18,842 nt of DNA from Blautia sp. BIOML-A1. Its GTDB lineage: Bacteria > Bacillota > Clostridia > Lachnospirales > Lachnospiraceae. The stretch is taken from assembly GCF_009883055.1 (NCBI RefSeq), contig NZ_WWVR01000045.1:1-18842 (forward strand), in the 5' to 3' direction. Position numbers and translations under genes: made by a program. Below, in pieces: positions 8,818 to 15,002 of this stretch; position 1 is the stretch's first letter; each line of letters opens with the position of its first letter. The notes under the pieces are model-generated. The model did no database searches. It was not told the DNA's origin and saw only the letters and a program-made list of their open reading frames with translations.

Positions 8818-9888
8818 CTAACTTGTCCCTATTATAACTCGACCATGAGGCGTGATCTTTGGAAGCTGCGTTTTATAGATACTGTTATATTTATCGACAG
8901 CGTGTTGAAAATACTTCTCCCAGTGCAATGCCACCAACGGCATTTTGTTTTTATCCAAAAACAGGAATCCTCTGTAGCCATCGATAACCGGCTCAACCTT
9001 GTATTTTTTACGCTGCTCCAAAATAATTTTGAAGCATTCATAAACTTCAGACGTCATCGGAATCTGCCTGGTTCCAGCATTAGTCTTGGTGCTTTCTATT
9101 CCGTATTTCATATCGGACCATCTCATAAGCTGATGATCGATGTTAATTTTGCGTTCCTTCATATCCAGATTTTTTATTGTCAATCCGCAAAATTCTGAAA
9201 TTCTCATACCAGTATGGAACAAGATATAAAACGCTTCATAGTACCGGCTAAAGTGTTTGTCTTCCTTTACAAAATTCAAGAATTTTCTCATTTGATCCAG
9301 CGTAATTGCCTCTCTTGTTACAGAATCATTTACCAACACCAATGATACCTGGAACTCAAACGGATTTCTTAAAATCAGATCATCTTCAAGTGCCATCTGG
9401 AAGGCAGGTCTTAATACACCTCGTATAGTGTGGATTGTACTGTAACTCTTACCATCTTCCTGCTGCAATTTGATGAGAAATAATTTCGCATCAGATACCT
9501 TTACTTTGCTAATTTCCATCTGTGCAAGCTTCTCTTTTTTCAAGACATTTAACACTGTCTGATGTCCTGCTTTTGTAGTCTTTTTTACACTCAAATCCTT
9601 TATTGCAAGGTATCTTTCCACCAGTTCAAGAACTGTCATTTTTTCAGGATTAACACCCTGTAAGTTTTGTAACTGCAGTTCTTTTTCCTGTTCCCGTAAT
9701 GCTACACATTCTCTTTTTCCTGCCGGCAACCGGTCATTCTTTTCAAGTTTCCAAGAGTAGAAACTTTTCTTTTTTCCGTTCTCATAATAACTGTAACGAT
9801 AGCGACCGTCTGGTGTCTGACTCTCTCGATCACGCAAGATACGTCCTTTACTATCCTTACGTTTTATGCTAATATTATTTTTAGACAT
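8818..9888 (-). pseudogene. int: Tn916-type tyrosine integrase, truncated before the catalytic HxxR and Tyr
   Basis: Residues 1-60 (from MSKNNISIKRKDSKGRILRD) match the arm-binding domain of the Tn916 integrase. The core domain follows, with the first catalytic Arg in LFHTGMRISEFCGLT and the beta-hairpin Lys in ESTKTNAGTRQIPM. The family should continue from ITPH into the HxxR box, a later His and the nucleophilic Tyr. Instead the frame reads TPHGRVIIGTS and stops, removing about 55-60 residues including those catalytic groups. The enzyme (356 residues instead of about 400) should be unable to cleave DNA. I chose ATG 9888 because family similarity begins there and GGGTAAAAC precedes it; the frame extends to 9948 without similarity. 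It lies 78 bases downstream of xis, the usual Tn916 order. Confidence 0.85.
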
Positions 9889-9966
9889 ACGTTTTACCCT
9901 CATATGAAATAAGGGCATTGAGTACGTTATTAATTTTATCATACTCAATGCCTTTTGTCATCACGC

Positions 9967-10173
9967 TCAAATCGAATTCACTTCATTCAGCCACTCGGTA
10001 AATTTTTCCCGCTTGAATAACAACTTAACACCGTTATATATCACAATCCCGGTATCGCGATTTTCATCTGCGATCTGCTGCAATTTTCTTTCGCCGATCC
10101 CGAAATACTGAGCGGCCTCTGAGAGCGTAAGCGCGTATTTTTTCCACAGAGGAACTTCGTTTGCTATAATCAT
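9967..10173 (-). CDS. xis: Tn916-type excisionase
   Basis: The 68-residue basic protein has PLWKKYALTLSEAAQYFGIG, then ERKLQQIADEN and a carboxyl KLLFKREKFTEWLN. This is the winged-helix excisionase of the Tn916 family (67 residues in Tn916). Xis bends the element ends and directs the integrase towards excision. All expected segments are present and the gene looks intact, in contrast to the broken int downstream. The ribosome site GGAGG is 7 bases from the ATG. Both lie at or inside a perfect 12-bp inverted repeat (10171-10211), so translation or transcription may be controlled there. The surviving Xis could still act on other Tn916-like elements in the cell, but that is inference. Confidence 0.85.
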   Translation of the reverse strand: MIIANEVPLWKKYALTLSEAAQYFGIGERKLQQIADENRDTGIVIYNGVKLLFKREKFTEWLNEVNSI

Positions 10174-10211
10174 ATTAATACCTCCAATCTTCTTATTTCG
10201 GTATTAATATG
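10171..10211. promoter_or_regulatory. Perfect 12-bp inverted repeat over the xis start codon
   Basis: CATATTAATACC (10171-10182) and GGTATTAATATG (10200-10211) are exact reverse complements separated by 17 bases. On the minus strand the downstream arm contains the xis ATG and two bases of its GGAGG ribosome site. In RNA a hairpin would bury the start. In DNA the repeat could be an operator, since a weak promoter (TTGCTG, 17 bases, CATATT) overlaps the upstream arm. Confidence 0.6.
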
Positions 10212-10333
10212 TTATTTTTTCCATAAAACAGCAAAAAATCAGGTGATATCTTGTAATCTATCCATTTCTTTCACATTTTATCTATTTTTCTTCTGTTTCT
10301 GATTATTTACTCAACAAATAATAATCCCTTCTA

Positions 10334-10361
10334 TTTTCAATTCTAATTTTTATGCTATACT
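10334..10361 (+). promoter_or_regulatory. Probable sigma-70-type promoter of the hicB-like gene
   Basis: TTTTCA (10334-10339), a 16-base spacer and TATACT (10356-10361) lie 34 bases before the ATG at 10396. The surrounding DNA is very AT-rich. Confidence 0.5.
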
Positions 10362-10395
10362 GTTTATAGCTTAATTTATTCAAAGGGGGATTTTG

Positions 10396-10602
10396 ATGAA
10401 TTATTGTATAGTAATGAAATATTCAGCGAAAGAAAATTGTTATATTGTGACCGTTCCAGATCTGCCGGGTTGTATGGCGGACGGGAAAAGTCCAAATGAG
10501 GCATACGAAAATGTAAAAAATGTGATTACAGAATGGATAGAAATGGCAAAGACAGCAGGGAGGGAGGTACCGGAACCATCTTTTGGACAGGAGAATTTTT
10601 AA
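10396..10602 (+). CDS. Short orphan HicB-like protein
   Basis: The 68-residue protein contains YIVTVPDLPGCMADGKSPNE, then AYENVKNVITEWIE and a VPEPS end. This is the partial RNase H-like fold of the HicB/UPF0150 family, in which HicB antitoxins bind and block the mRNA-cleaving HicA toxin. Full HicB antitoxins usually carry an added DNA-binding domain, absent here, and no hicA is adjacent on either side. It is therefore an orphan rather than half of a visible toxin-antitoxin pair. The start is the ATG at 10396, preceded by AAAGGGGGA; a TTG codon just before it is ignored. It has its own promoter (10334-10361) and terminator (10603-10632), so it is monocistronic. It could neutralise a HicA encoded elsewhere. 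Confidence 0.75.
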   Translation: MNYCIVMKYSAKENCYIVTVPDLPGCMADGKSPNEAYENVKNVITEWIEMAKTAGREVPEPSFGQENF

Positions 10603-10632
10603 GGGACAGCTTTTTAAGAGCCGTCCCTTTTT
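10603..10632 (+). terminator. Factor-independent terminator of the hicB-like gene
   Basis: GGGACAGCT (10603-10611) pairs with AGCCGTCCC (10619-10627) with one mismatch, followed by a run of five T. It starts at the base after the stop codon. Confidence 0.8.
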
Positions 10633-10646
10633 ATATTTCTTCTATA

Positions 10647-10874
10647 TTAAAAGAAAATGAAATCAACTATTCTTCTGAATAGAGATTGGTTTTGTTCCGT
10701 TGTTACCTGCTGCTGAAATTCGTCCTGTTGCTGTCGCATGCTGTCGAACTGTTGTTGCTGAAATTGGTCTTGTTGCTGCTGGAATAAATCCTGTTGCATC
10801 ATATCCTGCTGCTGATACATGAAATCATTATTAAAATCATCGAAACCGCTATTAAAACCGAAATCATCAAACAT
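10647..10874 (-). CDS. Glutamine-rich low-complexity small protein
   Basis: I recognise no family. Of 75 residues, 22 are Gln, in runs of three or four separated by Phe, Asp or Met (for example LFQQQQDQFQQQQFD). The amino end is Phe/Asp/Asn/Gly-rich (MFDDFGFNSGFDDF). The carboxyl end SLFRRIVDFIFF looks like a short amphipathic or hydrophobic helix. There are three Arg and no Lys, and the acidic residues dominate. The composition resembles prion-like or self-assembling segments. It starts 3 bases after the hicB-like gene at 10878, with GGAGG 8 bases from its ATG, so it is the last gene of a resolvase-hicB-Q-rich operon. The clean ribosome site and open frame argue for a real gene. Function unknown; assembly or a partner-binding scaffold are guesses. 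Confidence 0.65.
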   Translation of the reverse strand: MFDDFGFNSGFDDFNNDFMYQQQDMMQQDLFQQQQDQFQQQQFDSMRQQQDEFQQQVTTEQNQSLFRRIVDFIFF

Positions 10875-10877
10875 TTC

Positions 10878-11093
10878 TCATACCTCCACCTTATCAATAT
10901 CTGTTGGTTCCGGGATCCGGATACCTTCCTCGATTGCTGCAGTTATCCAGGCCTGTTTCGCATCCTTAATCATCGCCGGAATATCCTCCCATCGTTGGCA
11001 GCAGGTGATACATCCAGGTAAATCTGGGATAGATACAGTATAGCCGCCCTCGATTGGATCCTCTGTGATTAATATAGGATATTTTACGCTCAT
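10878..11093 (-). CDS. Second short HicB-like protein
   Basis: The 71-residue protein has YPILITEDPIEGGYTVSIPD followed by LPGC, then a helix IPAMIKDAKQAWITAAIEEG and an IPEPT end. This is the same HicB/UPF0150 layout as the gene at 10396, but clearly divergent from it. It also lacks a DNA-binding extension and has no hicA partner nearby. The start at 11093 is set by GGAGGCATAGGAGT directly upstream and by the HicB homology; the frame stays open to 11201 but that part reads the resolvase tail out of frame. Its ATG overlaps the resolvase stop (ATGA), which implies coupled translation. The two HicB-like genes point towards each other with the Gln-rich gene between them. Confidence 0.72.
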   Translation of the reverse strand: MSVKYPILITEDPIEGGYTVSIPDLPGCITCCQRWEDIPAMIKDAKQAWITAAIEEGIRIPEPTDIDKVEV

Positions 11094-11704
11094 ACTCCTA
11101 TGCCTCCATTTTTGTACTGGTGGGCCAGCCTGTAAAATGTAGTCCTGCTCAGTCCAGTCAGTCCCATTGCTGCCGCTGCGGTAATCTCTCCACGTGTCCA
11201 TCTACCCATAACCTCATTATAGTTATCCGGTAATTGTACTTGTGGTCTGCCATAGTCCCGCCAGGCTGGCTTGTCCCGGATCCGATCAACGCCCTGGGTT
11301 TGACGTTTTTGCGTGCGCTGTATTTCGTGGTCAATAACATAATCGAGGGTATTAATGACAGCGTCCAGGATCATTGTTGATATTTCCGGATTGCCCAGAT
11401 AATCGATTGTGGTTGTTGGGATATCCAGGATTTTTACACGGATACCATGATTCCTGTAATATTCTAATTCCTGGCGTGCGCTTCTTTTTCCGCCAAGAGC
11501 CTCCAGATCATAAATGACCAGAATGTCTCCCGGTTTTAACAGGTGATTTTTGAGATGCTGGTATTGCTCCCGTTCCGGTATCTTGCCGTGATACCTCTCA
11601 ACAATTGTGTTGTCGTCAGTTGCTCCTACCGCCTGCAGCTTTTTGCGATGAGTGGCGGTTCTGTACGTAGATATGTAATAGTAGGTTTTGCTTACATGTT
11701 CTAT
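11090..11704 (-). CDS. Degenerate serine recombinase (resolvase/invertase family), no standard start codon
   Basis: The open frame gives 204 residues, the usual resolvase length. It has an amino catalytic-type domain (SKTYYYISTYRTATHRKKLQ, then PGDILVIYDLEALGGKR and GIRVKILDIP), a long helix, and a carboxyl DNA-binding helix-turn-helix (GEITAAAAMGLTGLSRTTFY). The Ser of the 'R-x-S' motif is kept (S12), but the Arg two before it is Tyr. The 'DRLGR' active-site motif reads EALGG, so three key residues are lost. The only ATG in frame is at codon 111. Homology starts right after AGGAGGATCC, where the expected start codon is ATA (11702-11704). Either the start has mutated or translation is weak. 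With no internal stop in 204 codons, decay is recent or the reading frame is still selected. A DNA-binding, non-cutting role is possible. Confidence 0.68.
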   Translation of the reverse strand: MEHVSKTYYYISTYRTATHRKKLQAVGATDDNTIVERYHGKIPEREQYQHLKNHLLKPGDILVIYDLEALGGKRSARQELEYYRNHGIRVKILDIPTTTIDYLGNPEISTMILDAVINTLDYVIDHEIQRTQKRQTQGVDRIRDKPAWRDYGRPQVQLPDNYNEVMGRWTRGEITAAAAMGLTGLSRTTFYRLAHQYKNGGIGV

Positions 11705-11834
11705 GGATCCTCCTAATTGTTAATTTTCTTAATATCAGACGCGTCCAAGATGTTGCCGTATGTAGTAGGATTTGTCCGGCCACCGATCATAAATGGTGGA
11801 CTTTTTGGAATATTATTGCTGAGTATCGTTGTGA

Positions 11835-12086
11835 TTAACAGAGCGGTATTTCTGCCAGCGTGCAATCAGGGTTGCTATCTGTTGAAATGCGGATAGTTCG
11901 CGGCGGTTCTTGCTGACTGATGGAGTTTCTACCTATTATACGGGACAAGGCCAGGTTAATCGTTCTATAGGCCTCTTCTGGCGTCAGTCCAACATAGTTT
12001 TTTAGTGAAAATTCTGTCTGCTGGAGGATTTCGTCAAGGTTCCTTTCTACAAGTTCTCCAAGATAATAAATCTGACTTTCTGGCAT
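11835..12086 (-). CDS. Hypothetical 83-residue protein
   Basis: I do not recognise it. The sequence is probably helical in its first two thirds (QIYYLGELVERNLDEILQQT, then LTPEEAYRTINLALSRIIG) and ends in a polar tail. There is no signal peptide or membrane segment. The ATG at 12086 has AAGGAG 9 bases upstream, which makes a real start likely; a longer frame to 12137 has no ribosome site. It lies 130 bases upstream of the recombinase on the same strand and immediately beside the repeat-rich block at 12.1-13.1 kb, so it could regulate from there, but nothing in the sequence proves it. Confidence 0.5.
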   Translation of the reverse strand: MPESQIYYLGELVERNLDEILQQTEFSLKNYVGLTPEEAYRTINLALSRIIGRNSISQQEPPRTIRISTDSNPDCTLAEIPLC

Positions 12087-12222
12087 GGTGCGTGCTCCTT
12101 CCTTTTTTTTGAGGTTTGCCGGGGATCTCTGAGCCAATAATGATTTACCAGCTATTGATTGATTTAATAGCTTATAGTATTTATCAGCTCAAACATTGGT
12201 GGTCAATGCTAACGCATTCATC

Positions 12223-12297
12223 TTTGATAATAAAAGCCTTTGATAATTTTACAGGCTCTAAATCCTATGTTTCATCTCGTAAGTGATTTTTGATAAT
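12223..12297 (+). repeat. Three TTTGATAAT-led direct repeats
   Basis: TTTGATAAT occurs at 12223-12231, 12239-12247 and 12289-12297. The last two are followed by related sequence (TTTACAGGCTC and CTAACAGCTC), giving a unit of about 20 bp. Confidence 0.55.
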
Positions 12298-12340
12298 CTA
12301 ACAGCTCAAGAGTAATTTAATAACCGTTGATCCTATTTAA

Positions 12341-12382
12341 TGGTAACCGTACCCTATATATATTATAAGACTACGGTTACCA
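12341..12382. repeat. Perfect 11-bp inverted repeat
   Basis: TGGTAACCGTA (12341-12351) and TACGGTTACCA (12372-12382) are exact reverse complements around a 20-base AT-rich centre. The half-site core AACCGT recurs singly nearby (TAACCGTTG before, GAACCGTTA after), and ACCGTTC appears again in an inverted repeat at 16473-16503. This suggests a binding site for an element-encoded protein. Confidence 0.6.
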
Positions 12383-12973
12383 CCTAGGAACTATTTGTAC
12401 TATAAAATCAACAGTCCTTAATGAGCTCTTGAACCGTTAAATTTTCCTAAAAGTAGGACCGGTTAGAGACATATTTTTTAAGAGCCTGTAAATTTATATA
12501 CGGTTTGTAGTATCGAAACTAAACGCTTTGCGTTGATCACGCTCTTTGAGTCAATAAATATTACTGGCTAGTAAATTAAATTAATGGCTGGTATATCTTA
12601 CTCGCTTAGAGCTCCCCGGCAAATCTCATTTTTCATTTGTAAAGGTATTTTTCTGGAAAAACTTTGAAACCTCAGGCCGCTTTCTTGCAACCTGTATATA
12701 AAAAGAAGAATGATTTTTTCTTTTACAGATCTGATATCATTATTATAAGGCTGCTGTCCCAAAAAGTCTATTGACGTACCTCACAAATGCTATTGTGTAT
12801 AACTCTCATCCAATTCATTTTAAAAACTGACAACATCATTCAAATTCCTATAAGAACAAACGCATACAATTTTTTATGCTCCAAAAGCATTTTCTTTATG
12901 AAATCTGCACAAGATTCTGTCGTCTTCTCTCACTTTTCCCCTTAAAAATCATTCGTCATTTTGCACAATTATA

Positions 12974-12991
12974 TATTCAGATATCTGAATA
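12974..12991. repeat. 18-bp perfect palindrome
   Basis: TATTCAGATATCTGAATA is fully self-complementary with no spacer. It sits 5 bases inside the left arm of the 18-bp inverted repeat. It may be a dimeric regulator operator or a recombination accessory site. Confidence 0.65.
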
Positions 12992-13040
12992 AAAATTGAA
13001 GTATCCCAAAAAGCATTCCAAAAGTAAAAGTGATGAAAAT

Positions 13041-13108
13041 ACTATTTATCCACATAAACCCTATATTTTGCAAGCATTTCGTGCTACTATTTCCACATAA
13101 ACTTATAT
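13041..13108 (+). repeat. Imperfect direct repeat with a perfect DnaA box
   Basis: ACTATTT, then CCACATAAAC, then TATAT occurs twice (starting at 13041 and 13086), with small insertions in the first copy. The first copy contains TTATCCACA (13046-13054), an exact match to the DnaA-box consensus. The second has TTTCCACA. Both lie between the 18-bp arms, just upstream of the operon. Confidence 0.5.
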
Positions 13109-13127
13109 AAAAGAGGTGTTGTGCAAA

Positions 13128-13442
13128 ATGACGAATAAAGTTGATTTTAGCGAATGGAATCCAGACCGGCTTGAAACGGATGACGAGGATTTGATGAGGA
13201 CAATTTATGCGTATTTCTGCAATAGCGGATACCCACACAGATTACAGGAAGCTATTGACACTACTATCCAGATTTTAGATTCAGGAGACAATACGTACCT
13301 GGAAATCGAGGCTCTTATCATGGAGCTTGCCGGTGCAGCCGATCTGTGGGGGGTTCAACAAGGATTCCGGGCAGCAGTTGAATTGTTATCCGGTAACACA
13401 TTCAGAAAAATTTTTGACAAGGAGGAACCTGATGGGAAATGA
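13128..13442 (+). CDS. Hypothetical 104-residue protein, first gene of the unknown operon
   Basis: I do not recognise a family with confidence. The protein is acidic and probably all-helical (LMRTIYAYFCNSGYPHRLQE, then a carboxyl WGVQQGFRAAVELLSG). Its layout recalls small clostridial proteins that end in a 'GFRxGxRL' helix, but this is weak. The ATG at 13128 has GAGGTG 9 bases upstream; GTG and TTG codons at 13116-13121 are ignored because they overlap that site. Its start codon lies inside the right arm of the perfect 18-bp inverted repeat, so expression may depend on the orientation of the leader. It overlaps the next gene by 11 bases, which suggests translational coupling. Confidence 0.65.
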   Translation: MTNKVDFSEWNPDRLETDDEDLMRTIYAYFCNSGYPHRLQEAIDTTIQILDSGDNTYLEIEALIMELAGAADLWGVQQGFRAAVELLSGNTFRKIFDKEEPDGK

Positions 13443-14337
13443 GGAAAGAAACGAAACCATTAACGAGCTGTATGGGAGCGTCCAGGATACTCACAATTAC
13501 GGAAAAACCTATTACTACCAGCAAGCCAAGGAAATAGCTGCTGTAACAGCTATTGCGATGATCCGCGACGGGGTGCCTCCTGTTGATATCAGGATATGTA
13601 TTGATAACTGGTATGGCGTAGAAATCCCCGAACATGCAATGAAAATTTTAGCAGCAGAGGCAAAATCCGACGAGGAAGAAGAACAGCTTACCGGCAAGAG
13701 GAGAACAGATCTCTCACCATCCAGTCTCCATGATCGATGCTGCCGGATCCGCAAGGCCAAGCGCATGTGTGAATGTGGCGTGTCGCCGGATATCATTCAC
13801 AGCGTTTACCCAGAGCTTTCTGAGGAAGAAATCGACAATATCTGTTCCAGTGTTGACAGTGACAATACCGGAACAGAGGTTGATAACCTGACACTTAGAC
13901 AATTGCAAGAGGTAGTAGCTACTCCTCTCAAAACAACAGTAGAGCGCGTAGCGTATCTCCGCGGTCGCTGGGACAAGGCCAAGAAAGTCGTACAGGATCT
14001 ATACTGTAATCACGGCGGAAATAGCCATCCTGTTTACGACTTTTTCCAAGACTCTGAAATCAAATATGAAGATATTATAAGCTGGAAGATGGAAGCCAAA
14101 CAATATCTGGAGCAGAAAGCTATAGAAAAGCGCGCAAAAGAGACTGCGCTCCGCCTTTTACGCGCCGGCATGGATCCGTCTGCCACCCAAGCCAGCATCA
14201 AGGAATGGTTTTGTGTAGATTTGTCCGATTCCGCCTTTGAATACCTGGTAGGACAGGTAGAAATAGAGAAAAATTTTTCTAAAATCGCTGATGCGATAGA
14301 AGGGAGACCTGGAAATGTCAATCAAAAAAACGAATGA
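13432..14337 (+). CDS. Unknown 301-residue protein with repeated 'GxxxxxxxxxIxxWYGV' helical units
   Basis: No known domain is recognised. Two stretches are clearly related to each other: residues 39-73 (IAMIRDGVPP then ICIDNWYGVEIPEHAMKIL) and 237-272 (LRLLRAGMDPSATQASIKEW then FCVDLSDSAFEYL). A looser third is at 105-137 (CECGVSPDIIHSVYPELSEE). The unit also occurs once in the fifth gene of the operon. Each looks like a helix-turn-helix-like hairpin of about 35 residues. Between them is an acidic linker (SDEEEEQ) and a central helical region. Charged residues abound and there is no membrane segment, so it should be cytoplasmic. The ATG at 13432 follows AAGGAGG by 6 bases; a longer frame from 13327 lies over the first gene and is ignored. 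Role unknown; multivalent binding to DNA, RNA or protein is a reasonable guess. Confidence 0.65.
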   Translation: MGNEERNETINELYGSVQDTHNYGKTYYYQQAKEIAAVTAIAMIRDGVPPVDIRICIDNWYGVEIPEHAMKILAAEAKSDEEEEQLTGKRRTDLSPSSLHDRCCRIRKAKRMCECGVSPDIIHSVYPELSEEEIDNICSSVDSDNTGTEVDNLTLRQLQEVVATPLKTTVERVAYLRGRWDKAKKVVQDLYCNHGGNSHPVYDFFQDSEIKYEDIISWKMEAKQYLEQKAIEKRAKETALRLLRAGMDPSATQASIKEWFCVDLSDSAFEYLVGQVEIEKNFSKIADAIEGRPGNVNQKNE

Positions 14338-14767
14338 GTCTGTTGATAGTATAGACATTATGAGGATTTCTCAAGAACTAATCTTGAAAAATAGGACAGT
14401 ATACAAACATCTTGCCGCTGATATCCCTGTTCAACAAATTCTTGATGAAATCATCCCAGGATTAATCAAATTATATAAAGATCACGTAGTTCAAATTGTT
14501 CAGTTCAAGAGTGACCTGGCATACATTAACCTGGCTGTCTTATTTGATGACTCCTATACATTAACCATGCATCAATCGAAAATCGGAAAAAGTCGTAAAC
14601 TGATGCGTGCCATAAATGAGAAATACGGACCTGCTACTCTCACTATAATTAATTGCAGGTATTGTGACGTAAAAGATCCAGGAAAGAGCAGCACGCATCC
14701 CTATAAGGTCCGAAGCGGTGATGTAATCTGGACTCGCAAGGAAACGGAGGAAAACAACCATGAATGA
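14315..14767 (+). CDS. Unknown 150-residue protein, third gene of the operon
   Basis: No family is recognised. Residues 35-53 (ADIPVQQILDEIIPGLIKL) match a segment near the start of the operon's fifth gene (SDLPVQEIIDNFQYLIQKL), so the two share a module. The middle (FKSDLAYINLAVLFDDSYTL) and the segment TLTIINCRYCDVKD look like beta strands, and the end is basic to polar. The ATG at 14315 has GGGAG 7 bases upstream. The gene overlaps its predecessor by 23 bases and its follower by 8, which implies a single translated unit. There are no catalytic motifs I can name. Confidence 0.62.
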   Translation: MSIKKTNESVDSIDIMRISQELILKNRTVYKHLAADIPVQQILDEIIPGLIKLYKDHVVQIVQFKSDLAYINLAVLFDDSYTLTMHQSKIGKSRKLMRAINEKYGPATLTIINCRYCDVKDPGKSSTHPYKVRSGDVIWTRKETEENNHE

Positions 14768-15002
14768 AGATTTAAAACATTTAAAAGAGAAAAAGGATTT
14801 TGGATATGGAGATGCAATTCGAATCACCGGTGCGGCACTGGCCCTAATGCTACAGATTTATTATAAACGTATTGCTGAAGATACTGCCTATAACATGTTA
14901 AAAAATGATCTAGGATTTGATGATGATGCCATTGCATGGATCAGAGCGGATTTGGAAAAAATCCTGTCAAAAGCGGATTCCGAGGATAAAAAGAATGAGT
15001 GA
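14760..15002 (+). CDS. Unknown 80-residue protein, fourth gene of the operon
   Basis: A small helical protein with no recognised family. A moderately hydrophobic stretch (ITGAALALMLQIYYKRIAED) is followed by MLKNDLGFDDDAIAWIRADL and a charged, Lys/Asp/Glu-rich end. The hydrophobic part is short and interrupted by charged residues, so an amphipathic helix is likelier than a membrane anchor. GGAGG lies 8 bases before the ATG. It overlaps the genes on both sides by 8 bases, so it belongs to the same operon. Confidence 0.6.
   Translation: MNEDLKHLKEKKDFGYGDAIRITGAALALMLQIYYKRIAEDTAYNMLKNDLGFDDDAIAWIRADLEKILSKADSEDKKNE

Larger units (their letters stand above)
12138..12950. other. Gene-free, AT-rich, repeat-dense control region
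   Basis: No frame of convincing coding quality is seen on either strand. The DNA is packed with short repeats. There are three TTTGATAAT-led units, a 12-bp inverted pair (TTTACAGGCTCT at 12248-12259 with AGAGCCTGTAAA at 12481-12492), a stem AGCTATT/AATAGCT near 12150-12173, and several AACCGT-type hexamers around the long inverted repeat at 12341-12382. A possible promoter -35 box TTGACG lies at 12771-12776 without a well-spaced -10. Such density is typical of replication origins, partition sites or multi-operator control regions. Confidence 0.5.
12951..13136. repeat. Perfect 18-bp inverted repeat bracketing the operon leader (possible invertible segment)
   Basis: ATTCGTCATTTTGCACAA (12951-12968) is the exact reverse complement of TTGTGCAAAATGACGAAT (13119-13136). 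The arms are 150 bp apart. The right arm contains the ATG (13128-13130) and first codons of the operon's first gene. The ribosome site (GAGGTG, 13113-13118) lies just inside the repeat, so inversion would keep the coding start but replace the ribosome site and any promoter. In the left arm the mirror-image start would read a five-codon peptide ending in TAA. Confidence 0.7.

Noticed and set aside
12771..12800. Promoter from TTGACG to TATAAC
   Set aside because: The spacer is about 21 bases, too long for a normal sigma-70 promoter, and no gene follows within 300 bases.
12969..13238. 89-codon minus-strand hydrophobic frame across the operon leader
   Set aside because: It runs through the inverted repeats and over the first gene; there is no ribosome site and the sequence looks non-coding.
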